Shown here: positions 44,385 through 52,088 of the stretch, one piece after another | How positions within the stretch are numbered: the first letter of the stretch is position 1 | How the letters are laid out: every line of letters starts with the position of its first letter | Assembly: GCF_000766945.1 (NCBI RefSeq) | Contig: NZ_KN266208.1 | Span: forward strand, 98,604 to 162,603 | DNA from: Cellvibrio mixtus subsp. mixtus J3-8 | Lineage (GTDB): Bacteria; Pseudomonadota; Gammaproteobacteria; Pseudomonadales; Cellvibrionaceae | Reading direction: 5' to 3' | DNA: 64,000 bases | Program-made: the position numbers and the translations under genes | The notes under the pieces: model-generated | What the model was told of the DNA's origin: nothing | Database searches by the model: none | What the model saw: only the letters and a program-made list of their open reading frames with translations

Positions 44385-44409
44385 TAAAAAAGCCGATCCA
44401 TGGATCGGC
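44385..44409 (-). terminator. Terminator of the iclR gene
   Basis: GCCGATCCATGGATCGGC (44392-44409) is an 18-base perfect palindrome; on the minus strand it is followed by six Ts. It begins 24 bases after the iclR stop and separates it from the fucose catabolic genes. Confidence 0.85.
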
Positions 44410-44432
44410 CTTTTACACCAGCGGCGGATTGA

Positions 44433-45269
44433 TCAATCGATCAACCCCTGGGAAATTTTATCGGCCGCCTGCAACAGACGCTCAATCAAACGCTCCGCGG
44501 TGATGGACTGCGCCTTGATATGGATAAATGGAATGATAAGCACCGCAACGGCACCGTGTACGCCGATAATGGGTACGCAGTAATCCGTCACCCCATCCAC
44601 AAAATCGCTCGCCAGTTGGATGTAACCCAGGTCCATACCTTTGCGTGCACGCGCCAGGAAACGTTCGATACGCTCCAGGTCCACCGTGGCCGACAGGATT
44701 GGCAACCAACCCGCTTGCACATCCGGTGTCGCAAAACCGTAGAGTAATGCGCCGGAGTTAGTATCGATCAAGCGGCGGCGATAGCCCACACGCACCGAAA
44801 ACCCCAGGTCCATCGGGCTTTCCTGGCGGGCAACCACGACGATTTGATCGCCTGAAGGCACGACCAGGTGGCAGGATTGACCTAGCTCGCGGCTCAGCTC
44901 TTTCATCACCGGCAGGGAAACTTCGAGCAAGGTTTTAGCGGTGCCTTGGGAGATCCCCAGAGTGAACAATTTATTGGTCAGCATGTAACCATCCCGGCCA
45001 TCGGGCATCTGGGCAATGTAGCCGCGATACTCCAACGCCAGCACCATACGGAACAATTCACTGACGGAACGCCCCAGTGCAGCCGCCATCTGTGAAGTGG
45101 TCATAGGAGATGAGTTTCGCGCCAACAACTCCAGGATATCCAGGCCTTTTTCCAAAGCCGGGGCGCGGTACTTACGTTCGGTTTCCTCTTGCGCCTCAAG
45201 AACGGCGTCATCGAGTTCTTTATTCATAGTAACTGTCATAGTGCTTTTCTCGTTATTAGTATGATTCAT
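44433..45269 (-). CDS. IclR-family regulator of the fucose genes
   Basis: A 278-residue regulator. After a charged N-terminal extension of about 35 residues comes the winged helix (ALEKGLDILELLARNSSPMTTSQMAAALGRSVSELFRMVLALEYRGYI) and then the IclR effector-binding GAF-like domain (QSCHLVVPSGDQIVVVARQESPMDLGFSVRVGYRRRL, DTNSGALLYGFA). The nearest translation start could be ATG 45269 (AAGGA close upstream), 45239 or 45227. It lies between the fucP-fuconolactonase pair and the dehydrogenase unit, so it probably responds to L-fucose or L-fuconate and controls both. Confidence 0.88.
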   Translation of the reverse strand: MNHTNNEKSTMTVTMNKELDDAVLEAQEETERKYRAPALEKGLDILELLARNSSPMTTSQMAAALGRSVSELFRMVLALEYRGYIAQMPDGRDGYMLTNKLFTLGISQGTAKTLLEVSLPVMKELSRELGQSCHLVVPSGDQIVVVARQESPMDLGFSVRVGYRRRLIDTNSGALLYGFATPDVQAGWLPILSATVDLERIERFLARARKGMDLGYIQLASDFVDGVTDYCVPIIGVHGAVAVLIIPFIHIKAQSITAERLIERLLQAADKISQGLID

Positions 45270-45379
45270 GAATCCTTCCCAATGATTTCCCGTGGATGAT
45301 TAACTCATGCCACCGGGTTCAGGTTTATCCTCGCTGTCCGAAGATTTTACGCACAGCCCCAAAGGTAAAGCGTTCTAAT

Positions 45380-46225
45380 TTACGTAATTCGATAAAAACG
45401 CAAACTTGTACCTATGAAAACACTTTCAGAATTGGTTGTTTTGCATTCAGTAAGTGCATGATCCACAAGCGCCAGCCAGTTTTTATAGATGGAGAGCTGG
45501 CGATTTGGCGCCAAGCCGATGACAGGCCAGTCACTTCCCCACATTAATCGCCCGGCACCAAACAGCGATACCAGATATTTGATATAGGCCAGGTATACCT
45601 CCTCTCCCTGCCAACCCGCTGCCTCGGTTACCAGGCCGGAAATTTTGCAGTGGACCTGGGGCAATGCAGCCAATGCGCGCAAAGCATCGCACCATTCATC
45701 GGCCGGTAAATCGTTGGCGATGATGGCCGGCTTGGCAGCGTGATTAATAACAATCGGTAACTCCGGATGGCGGCGGGCAAACTGGTACAAATGGGACAAG
45801 TGGCGGGTGTAAACCAAGGCATCAAAACTGAGTTGATGCTTTTTCATTGCAGCGATTGCCGGTTCCAGTTCCGGGCGCAAAATCCAGTTATCGTCCGGCA
45901 ACCCTTGTAGCATGGGCCGGATACCTTTGAATTTAGGGTGCTGCGCCAGGTGCGCAATACGCTCAGGTGCCGCCGGCGACGCCAGATCCACCCACCCGAC
46001 CACCGCCTTGATAAAGTCAGATTCGCTTGCCAGCCGCAACAAATAATCCGTATCCGCGTCATTGGTTTGGGATTGCACCAACACCGATCCGGTCACACCG
46101 CAAGCATTGGCGACAGGCAGCAAGTCTTTCTCGCCAAAATCGCGATAAAGAGATTTGATGTCCGCCGTCGGCCACTCACAATCATTACGGCCGATTTGCC
46201 AGAAATGTTGATGGGCATCGATCAT
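45380..46225 (-). CDS. Amidohydrolase, probable L-fuconolactonase
   Basis: A 281-residue TIM-barrel amidohydrolase from ATG 46225; a 22-codon upstream extension overlaps fucP and is rejected. MIDAHQHFWQIGR at the start supplies the His-x-His pair, RGIRPMLQGLPDD-like KGIRPMLQG follows, then VINHAAKP and the closing MWGSDWPV Asp block. Members of this subgroup open sugar lactones of the fucose and rhamnose pathways. It lies 31 bases after fucP on the same strand. Confidence 0.88.
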   Translation of the reverse strand: MIDAHQHFWQIGRNDCEWPTADIKSLYRDFGEKDLLPVANACGVTGSVLVQSQTNDADTDYLLRLASESDFIKAVVGWVDLASPAAPERIAHLAQHPKFKGIRPMLQGLPDDNWILRPELEPAIAAMKKHQLSFDALVYTRHLSHLYQFARRHPELPIVINHAAKPAIIANDLPADEWCDALRALAALPQVHCKISGLVTEAAGWQGEEVYLAYIKYLVSLFGAGRLMWGSDWPVIGLAPNRQLSIYKNWLALVDHALTECKTTNSESVFIGTSLRFYRIT

Positions 46226-46256
46226 GGTTTTATACCTCTGTCCATAGGGATCTATC

Positions 46257-47513
46257 TCACATCCGGTCGCGAAAACGGGCGTAAATCGCAATTACCACAA
46301 AACAACTGAGCGGTACTATCACTGCCGTATGGATAGAAGTCAGGTCGGACACCAACCCCATTACTGCGGTCAGAATCGCCCCGCCGATAATAGCCATAAC
46401 CAGGAAGGATGCTGCCGGCTTGGTCAGCGGGCCAAGCTCTTTCAAACTCAACGCGAAAATGGTGGGGAACATCAACGACATAAAAAAGCTGGTCGCCGTG
46501 AGCGCCAGTAAACCCGTGTGCCCTGGTTGCAATATCGCAAATGCGCAGAGCATTACATTGATGGAAGCATAAACCCACATTAACCAGGCGGCGCGCGCGC
46601 GGCTCATTAGTGCAGTCGCTACAAAACGGCCCACCATAAAAATCACCAGCGAAGCCAACAGATAATTCGCCAGGGTTTTCTCACCAGTACCAGGCACCGC
46701 TTCCTGCCCGTAACGGATTAAAAAACTCCAGATACAAACTTGCGCACCCACGTAAAAAAACTGGGCCGCAACACCAAACATAAACGGACCATTGGTGATT
46801 AATTGTTTGTAGTCGCTCCAGGAACCCGTGGTTTCATCGCCGGCATACTGTGTTGCAATCGCCGGAAACTTCACTCGCAGCACCAGTAATGCCCAGGCCA
46901 ATACAATGAATCCCAGGACCAGGTAAGGCCCCTGCACCGCGTGGGATTCAGTTTGGTAAAACAACTCCAATTGCCCTGCACTCATCAGCGCCAGCTCTTC
47001 CGTTGTCGGCTCGTGGCCCGACAAAATAAATTCACGCCCGATCAAAATCCCCGCAATACAACCAAAGGGATTAAATGACTGCGCAAAGTTCAAGCGGCGC
47101 TCAGCGGTGGCGGGATCACCCATAGCAACAATCAAGGGGTTGGCCGAGGTTTCCAGAAAAGCCAAACCACTGGCAATCACAAAGAGCGCGCCAAGGAATA
47201 ACGTATATTCACGTGCCGCCGCCGCGGGATAAAACAGGAATGCCCCAAGGGTATAAAGCAGCAGGCCAAATACCACCGCAGCTTTATAGCCGTAGCGTTT
47301 CATCCACAGCGCGGCGGGGATCGAAAATACAAAGTATCCCGTATAAAACGCGGACTGCACCAAACCGGCTTTAAAGTCCGACAGCGTGAAAACTTTTTTA
47401 AACTGGGTAATGAGGATATCGTTAAGGCTATTCGCCATTCCCCATAGGAAAAACAAACTAAAGACCAGGATCAACGGCAATAACACCGGCAAGGATCTAT
47501 CGTTATTGTTCAT
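46257..47513 (-). CDS. fucP: L-fucose:H+ symporter
   Basis: A 418-residue MFS permease with about twelve helices. It keeps the FucP hallmarks FFLWGMANSLNDILITQFKK with Asp32 (matching the essential Asp of E. coli FucP helix 1) and GLAFLETSANPLIVAMG with the essential Glu of helix 4. NFAQSFNPFGCIAGILIG and FMSLMFPTIFALSLKELGPLTKPAASFLVMAIIGGAI are also typical. It imports L-fucose, most likely from fucosylated xyloglucan. It heads a minus-strand pair with the fuconolactonase gene. Confidence 0.93.
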   Translation of the reverse strand: MNNNDRSLPVLLPLILVFSLFFLWGMANSLNDILITQFKKVFTLSDFKAGLVQSAFYTGYFVFSIPAALWMKRYGYKAAVVFGLLLYTLGAFLFYPAAAAREYTLFLGALFVIASGLAFLETSANPLIVAMGDPATAERRLNFAQSFNPFGCIAGILIGREFILSGHEPTTEELALMSAGQLELFYQTESHAVQGPYLVLGFIVLAWALLVLRVKFPAIATQYAGDETTGSWSDYKQLITNGPFMFGVAAQFFYVGAQVCIWSFLIRYGQEAVPGTGEKTLANYLLASLVIFMVGRFVATALMSRARAAWLMWVYASINVMLCAFAILQPGHTGLLALTATSFFMSLMFPTIFALSLKELGPLTKPAASFLVMAIIGGAILTAVMGLVSDLTSIHTAVIVPLSCFVVIAIYARFRDRM

Positions 47514-47719
47514 CGGTTCTCCAGCGAGCGCCCGTGTTATGGATGCCCTTGCATTATTGTTATTAGTCTGAACATTACGGGCTATTTTGCCCTGCGGCTT
47601 ATGCCATTCTTACTCGAACGGGGCTGCCATATCTTTACGAATGAACGATGGTTTATCCATAAAAGATGCTATCATAGAGTCAAACAAACTATAACAATTT
47701 TTTTCAGGTCTGCACGCTC

Positions 47720-47921
47720 ATGATTCTCGCCAGCATTAACGACTACCGCACCCTTGCACAAAAACACTTGCCCAGGGTTTATGCGCTAGCGACACGACAA
47801 AAACGCGGCGTGAAAGAAATACGGGAAATATTTGCCCGGGAAATGCGCATTGCCATGGCACCTTTGCGGTTGTTCACGCGTGCAGGACATCAACATTAAT
47901 ATGCTTGATATCACTTACTGA
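47720..47921 (+). pseudogene. lldD: Remnant of L-lactate dehydrogenase lldD with a large internal deletion
   Basis: ATG 47720 opens a 59-codon frame (to 47899). Its first 19 residues, MILASINDYRTLAQKHLPR, match the N-terminus of the FMN enzyme LldD. The next stretch, VYALATRQKRGVKEIREIF with AREMRIAMA, matches the C-terminal region that follows the FMN-phosphate site (E. coli: YALATAGQAGV...EMKVAMTL). About 300 codons, including the whole active site, are missing in phase. One extra C around 47859 shifts the frame; read past it, the sequence continues LCGCSRVQDININML as in intact LldD and stops at 47919-47921. The original gene would have consumed the L-lactate made by the adjacent fucose pathway. 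Divergent from fucP. Confidence 0.75.
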
Positions 47922-47926
47922 AACGC

Positions 47927-49096
47927 ATGCAGGAATTTTATAACAAAGCACTGGTTAGCCTGCTCTGTATTGTCGGCGCCAGTTTTTTAATCGGCTACAC
48001 CTGTGTGGATCGCACGTATTTGCATCTGCCGCTCGTTCCTGCGGATAACAGCCAATTACCCTGGCATGGCGAAGCCGCCGCCGATGAAATACAGGGCGGC
48101 TTATCCACCATTAAAATAAACGACGATAAATTCATTTTGCATTTTGAGTTTAAAATCGAAAAAAAAATTGAACACCCGTTTGCCTCCTTCGCCCTGGTAT
48201 TTACAGATGCGGCCAATGAAAAAACATTGGTAAACCTCACGCAATACGACAAACTTTCCTTCAGCACCAAATGCTCGCCCAACAATACGCTGTCATTGGC
48301 AATAGCAACTTTTGATGAAGCCATTTCAGTGCCCGACAATTTATTAACCTACCGCGCACCCGGCGCATTTTTTTCCTGCACCGAAAACCGGGCGCGCATC
48401 GAGCTGGATTTAACGCGCCTCGAAACCCCGCAATGGTGGTTTGATATGTTCAAGCTCGATCTTTCCCGCCAGGCTTATACACTCGATAAAGTGTCGCGCA
48501 TTACTTTCAGCAGCACCTTCCAAAGTCCAGTCAACTCAATCGCAACAGTGCAAATCAACGAATTAACCCTGCACGGGCGCGACTGGCGCTACATGTATTT
48601 ATTGGGCGGATTTTTATTTATCACCTGGGGCAGTTTTGCGTTGTGGTTATTCCGGCAATACACACGCGCATTGACCAAAGACCTGCGCGATAAAATCCAG
48701 CGCGATCGCCCGCTGGTCGCCTACCAGCAATTGTCTGTTGAACCGCATCGCGATAAAGAAAAAAGTGCGATCCTGCGTTTTATGGCTACCGAATACGCCA
48801 ACGCGGAACTTGACCTGGACACGATGGTTACTGCAATTAATGTCAGCCGAACCAGGATCAACGAAGTACTCAAAGCGGAAATGGGCTACACCTTTATCAC
48901 CTACCTGAACAAACTGCGCCTCACTGAAGCGGCGCGTTTGCTGGCGGAAAAAGAAGAAGCAAACGTAGCGGAGATTGCGTATTCCGTGGGTTATAAAAAC
49001 GTGTCTTATTTCAATAAACTATTCAAAGAGGAATACGGCTGCACACCGAAAACATTCAAGAGCCTTTGCAATAAAGACCAGCCACAGCAAACATAA
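47927..49096 (+). CDS. Membrane-spanning AraC-family regulator with periplasmic domain
   Basis: A 389-residue one-component regulator. A signal-anchor helix lies at about 9-26 and is followed by a periplasmic segment (about 30-215) rich in beta-strands (KFILHFEFKIEKKIEHPFASFALVFTD, KVSRITFSSTFQSPVNSIATVQINELTLHGRDW) that resembles jelly-roll carbohydrate-binding or CIA30-like domains. A second membrane helix is at about 220-242, and the cytoplasmic C-terminus has a full AraC HTH (AINVSRTRINEVLKAEMGYTFITYLNKLRLTEAARLL and VAEIAYSVGYKNVSYFNKLFKEEYGCTPKTFKSL). It may sense an oligosaccharide outside and activate the adjacent GH5 gene or the xyloglucan genes; this is inference from position. It starts just after the lldD remnant and no clear Shine-Dalgarno is visible. 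Confidence 0.8.
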   Translation: MQEFYNKALVSLLCIVGASFLIGYTCVDRTYLHLPLVPADNSQLPWHGEAAADEIQGGLSTIKINDDKFILHFEFKIEKKIEHPFASFALVFTDAANEKTLVNLTQYDKLSFSTKCSPNNTLSLAIATFDEAISVPDNLLTYRAPGAFFSCTENRARIELDLTRLETPQWWFDMFKLDLSRQAYTLDKVSRITFSSTFQSPVNSIATVQINELTLHGRDWRYMYLLGGFLFITWGSFALWLFRQYTRALTKDLRDKIQRDRPLVAYQQLSVEPHRDKEKSAILRFMATEYANAELDLDTMVTAINVSRTRINEVLKAEMGYTFITYLNKLRLTEAARLLAEKEEANVAEIAYSVGYKNVSYFNKLFKEEYGCTPKTFKSLCNKDQPQQT

Positions 49097-49258
49097 AGGT
49101 TCAACCTTACGCTCGGGTATGTGTTCTCCGATTCAGTGCTTTAAAAAACTAACAATTTCCCAACAATTAATTCAACTTTTCGCATCCTGATAGCAATTTT
49201 CGGAAAAGCATTACCGCCCAAGGCCACAAATCCCTATTCTCTACCCCGCGTGACCTTT

Positions 49259-49306
49259 ACTCCTCGTCAGGAGTGAGCTGCACCTGCCTCTACCCCGGGT
49301 GCAGCT
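49259..49306 (+). repeat. Tandem hairpins in the leader of the GH5 gene
   Basis: Hairpin 1 is ACTCCT-CGTC-AGGAGT (49259-49274). Hairpin 2 pairs AGCTGCACC (49276-49284) with GGTGCAGCT (49298-49306). They follow each other directly and end 34 bases before the GH5 start. Hairpin 2 is followed by ATTTTC only, a poor terminator tail. CTCTACCCCG occurs twice (49239 and 49288). Confidence 0.55.
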
Positions 49307-49340
49307 ATTTTCAAACTATAAAAACAGTGCGGGATTTCAC

Positions 49341-50732
49341 ATGAAAATAATTCCTGTTTTATCGCTATCACTTTCTATTTTATTTTTATCAGGCTGCGGC
49401 GGCGGTGGTGGCAATTCCAAACCGGCAACCAATACCTCCACAGTTGGCAGTGCACCTGTCAGTAGTAATGCAGGAGTTAGCAGTGTAGCGCTATCGTCGA
49501 GCTCGCAGCCTTCATCCGTTGTCTCTTCATCCGTTGTCTCTTCATCCATTGTTTCTTCATCCATTGTTTCTTCATCTATTGTTCCTTCATCCAGTTCTGC
49601 AAGTAACGCCAGCCTTTATCCGGATTACAACATCAATCCGTTACCTGCCGATAATACCGGTATGACCAGCACTGCCACACAAATTGCCAGCCATATAAAA
49701 CTGGGGTGGAATATTGGCAACACCCTGGAAGCCATCGGCGGTGAAACCAGTTGGGGGAATCCGCTGGTGACGAATGAATTGATCCAAACCATTAAGGCCA
49801 ATGGTTTCGATGCAGTGCGTATCCCCGCCGCCTGGGACCAATATGCGAACCAACAAACCGCCAAAATAGATTCGCTTTGGCTGGATCGCGTTAAGCAAGT
49901 CATCACCTATTGCATGCAAAATAATCTTTATGTGGTGCTGAATATCCATTGGGATGGCGGATGGTTAGAGAACAATGTCACCCCGGCAAAACAAAGTACA
50001 AACATCGCCAAACAAAAAGCGTTCTGGCAACAAATCGCCACGCACCTGCGCGATTTTGACGAACATTTATTATTCGCCAGCGCCAACGAACCCAATGTTG
50101 AAACGGCGGAACAAATGGCACTGCTCAATCAATATCATCAAACCTTTGTGGAGGCAGTGCGCGCTACTGGCGGTAAAAATGCACACCGTGTATTGATCGT
50201 ACAAGGCCCTGGTACAGACATTGAACGCACCAACACACTTTGGACCAGGATGCCTACTGATACCATCGCCAATAAATTAATGGCTGAAGTGCATTTCTAC
50301 ACGCCGTACAATTTTGCGCTGATGCAAAAAGATGAAAGCTGGGGTAAACAATTTTATTACTGGGGTACCGGCTTCCATTCCACCACTGATACTGATCGCA
50401 ACCCGACCTGGGGCGAAGAAGCAACGGTTGACCAATTATTTGGGATGATGAAAAAACAATTTGTCGATAATGGAATTCCGGTCATCCTTGGGGAATACGC
50501 GGCAATGCGACGCACTAACCTCACCGGTGATTCACTCGCGTTGCATTTGGCATCGCGCGCTTACTACCTCAAATACGTTACGCAACAAGCCTTGGCCAAT
50601 GGCCTCAATCCATTTTATTGGGACGCCGGTGGACTGGATAATTTTGGCTCGGGAATTTTTAATCGCAAAGACAATACCGTGTTCGACCAACAAGCGCTAA
50701 ATGCCCTGCTGGAAGGCGCTGGTAAAAAATAA
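49341..50732 (+). CDS. GH5 endo-beta-1,4-glucanase lipoprotein (possible xyloglucanase)
   Basis: A 463-residue surface enzyme. ATG 49341 starts a signal peptide ending in the lipobox LSGC followed by five Gly. A Ser-rich linker spans about 25-90 and holds five near-identical 15-bp units in DNA. The catalytic TIM barrel begins at about 105 with IKLGWNIGNTLEAIGGETSWGNP, then VRIPAAWDQY, NIHWDGGW, the acid/base Glu in SANEPNVETA, EVHFYTPYNF and the nucleophile Glu in VILGEYAAM. The combination fits the GH5 subfamilies that hold cellulases and xyloglucanases (subfamily 4-like, not certain). Its place between the AraC regulator and the xyloglucan locus makes xyloglucan a likely substrate. Confidence 0.87.
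   Translation: MKIIPVLSLSLSILFLSGCGGGGGNSKPATNTSTVGSAPVSSNAGVSSVALSSSSQPSSVVSSSVVSSSIVSSSIVSSSIVPSSSSASNASLYPDYNINPLPADNTGMTSTATQIASHIKLGWNIGNTLEAIGGETSWGNPLVTNELIQTIKANGFDAVRIPAAWDQYANQQTAKIDSLWLDRVKQVITYCMQNNLYVVLNIHWDGGWLENNVTPAKQSTNIAKQKAFWQQIATHLRDFDEHLLFASANEPNVETAEQMALLNQYHQTFVEAVRATGGKNAHRVLIVQGPGTDIERTNTLWTRMPTDTIANKLMAEVHFYTPYNFALMQKDESWGKQFYYWGTGFHSTTDTDRNPTWGEEATVDQLFGMMKKQFVDNGIPVILGEYAAMRRTNLTGDSLALHLASRAYYLKYVTQQALANGLNPFYWDAGGLDNFGSGIFNRKDNTVFDQQALNALLEGAGKK
49509..49592 (+). repeat. 15-bp tandem repeats coding the Ser-rich linker
   Basis: Five units of the form TCTTCATCCNTTGTN (49509-49583) plus a partial sixth encode repeated Ser-Ser-Ser-Ile/Val-Val. The number of units is likely to vary between strains by slippage, changing the linker length only. 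Confidence 0.85.
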
Positions 50733-50809
50733 TCGACTGTCCTGCAGGATATTCACCACTATTCTTGCGGAAGCCGGTCCACGCGTTGAAGCAATCCACG
50801 GCGGTTTTG

Positions 50810-51706
50810 TTATTGCTGTGGCAGGGGCTCTACCTCTGCCGCAGCAGTGGGTTGGCGCAAATTTTTAATATCAAGCCAAAGCTCCGGACGATCCAACGGA
50901 GTTTCCTTGGGCAAGGTCGGGTTTTTTAAATTAAATACCAGGCGGCCCTCCAGATTCGCTTTCTCTAATACCGCTTGCACCATCGGGTCTTTGTAAAAAA
51001 TATTATCGAAACTGCCATCGGCAATCGCACGGTTTAATCCCAACTCAAGGTCAGCAGCCAATTGCTTATTTTGTTTGCCGGTAAATAAATAAAATGGCAT
51101 GCGATATACCAACATTATGTGTTTTTCTACTGTTAACGGCAGCTTGGCATTGGTTTCCAATTCTTGCCAGGGTTCCTGTACTCCACGCGGAAATGCATCA
51201 AAGCGCCCACCATCCACCATATAAAATAAACTCTGGTACTTATTGGCTTTCACCACAGTCAAACCATTGCTTTCCAGAATTCCGCTGTCGGCCCAGGTTG
51301 TCCCCTGCCCAAACGTAAATTTCTTTAAATCGTCAAATGTTTTTACCTGTTCAAACCTGGGTTGCGATGCGGGGTTGATAATAAAAATGCGGTGCCCTAG
51401 TAAACCCTTGTACAAACAAATACGAATAGGCAGCAGTTTGTCTTCCATTTCCTGATTGGTGGCTGCCCACAATAAATCTGCCCTGCCCGTCGCCACATCA
51501 TCAATATTGCGCGCCTGGGTAACCACGCTGCTATCAATCTGCAATTTATATTTATGACTGACTTTACTCAGGGCGAGGTTCACCATCGCCATAGCATAAC
51601 GACCATTGCCATCGGTGGCTTCGTTGATTTTGATTACAGTTTGCGCGTTGGCGGAAAAGGTAAAAAAGCTACTGGCCACTAAAGCCAATACGTGGGTAAG
51701 TTTCAT
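50810..51706 (-). CDS. Periplasmic solute-binding-like protein (paralogue B)
   Basis: A 298-residue protein from ATG 51706 with a clean signal peptide (MKLTHVLALVASSFFTFSANA-QT). It is a paralogue of the protein at 17634-18632. Shared blocks are LLPIRICLYKGLLGHR, GQGTTWADSGILESNGLTV, SLFYMVDGGRFDAFPRG, VEKHIMLVYRMPFYLF and the end LKNPTLPKETPLDRPELWLDI. The fold resembles amino-acid-type extracellular solute-binding proteins, but no transporter genes are near and the ligand is unknown. It is convergent with the GH5 gene, 77 bases apart. Confidence 0.78.
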   Translation of the reverse strand: MKLTHVLALVASSFFTFSANAQTVIKINEATDGNGRYAMAMVNLALSKVSHKYKLQIDSSVVTQARNIDDVATGRADLLWAATNQEMEDKLLPIRICLYKGLLGHRIFIINPASQPRFEQVKTFDDLKKFTFGQGTTWADSGILESNGLTVVKANKYQSLFYMVDGGRFDAFPRGVQEPWQELETNAKLPLTVEKHIMLVYRMPFYLFTGKQNKQLAADLELGLNRAIADGSFDNIFYKDPMVQAVLEKANLEGRLVFNLKNPTLPKETPLDRPELWLDIKNLRQPTAAAEVEPLPQQ

Positions 51707-52088
51707 AGATGACCTGCAGTAGGTTGCGTGCGCCGATATATGCAAGCTGCCGTGCTTTCATGTCCATCGCTATTGAGTTTAGCATGTAGAAAAATGTGCC
51801 ACAGACTAAATTACACTCACCTTGACGCCTAAACACTTTTTTGCACATGTCTATTTGTTATAGCTCGATCTCAAAAAATCGCCAGCAACCCATCCTTTTG
51901 GTTATTTTAACCATAAGATTACATAACGATGTCGCCCGCAAGGAATGAAGTGTACTGCGGGACCTTTTCCCGGATTCCACCCTCATAATTCCATTAGCCC
52001 CGTATCTGCCATTTAGCGGTATCATGCGCGAAGACCTAGAAAACATTGTTAATAACGGGGCCAGGTTGCCCTTTTATCCGGAGTTGTT
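51707..52088. other. Intergenic region between paralogue B and the transglycosylase gene
   Basis: About 380 bases without a gene that I can support. It should contain both divergent promoters; no strong hexamer pair stands out. No operator-like palindrome of the types seen elsewhere in the window was found. Confidence 0.5.

Noticed and set aside
47655-47683. A fucP promoter made of TTGACT (47683-47678) and TATGGA or ATGGAT
   Set aside because: The -10 is poor and no operator-like repeat supports it. It is noted only as a weak candidate for the divergent fucP-lldD gap.
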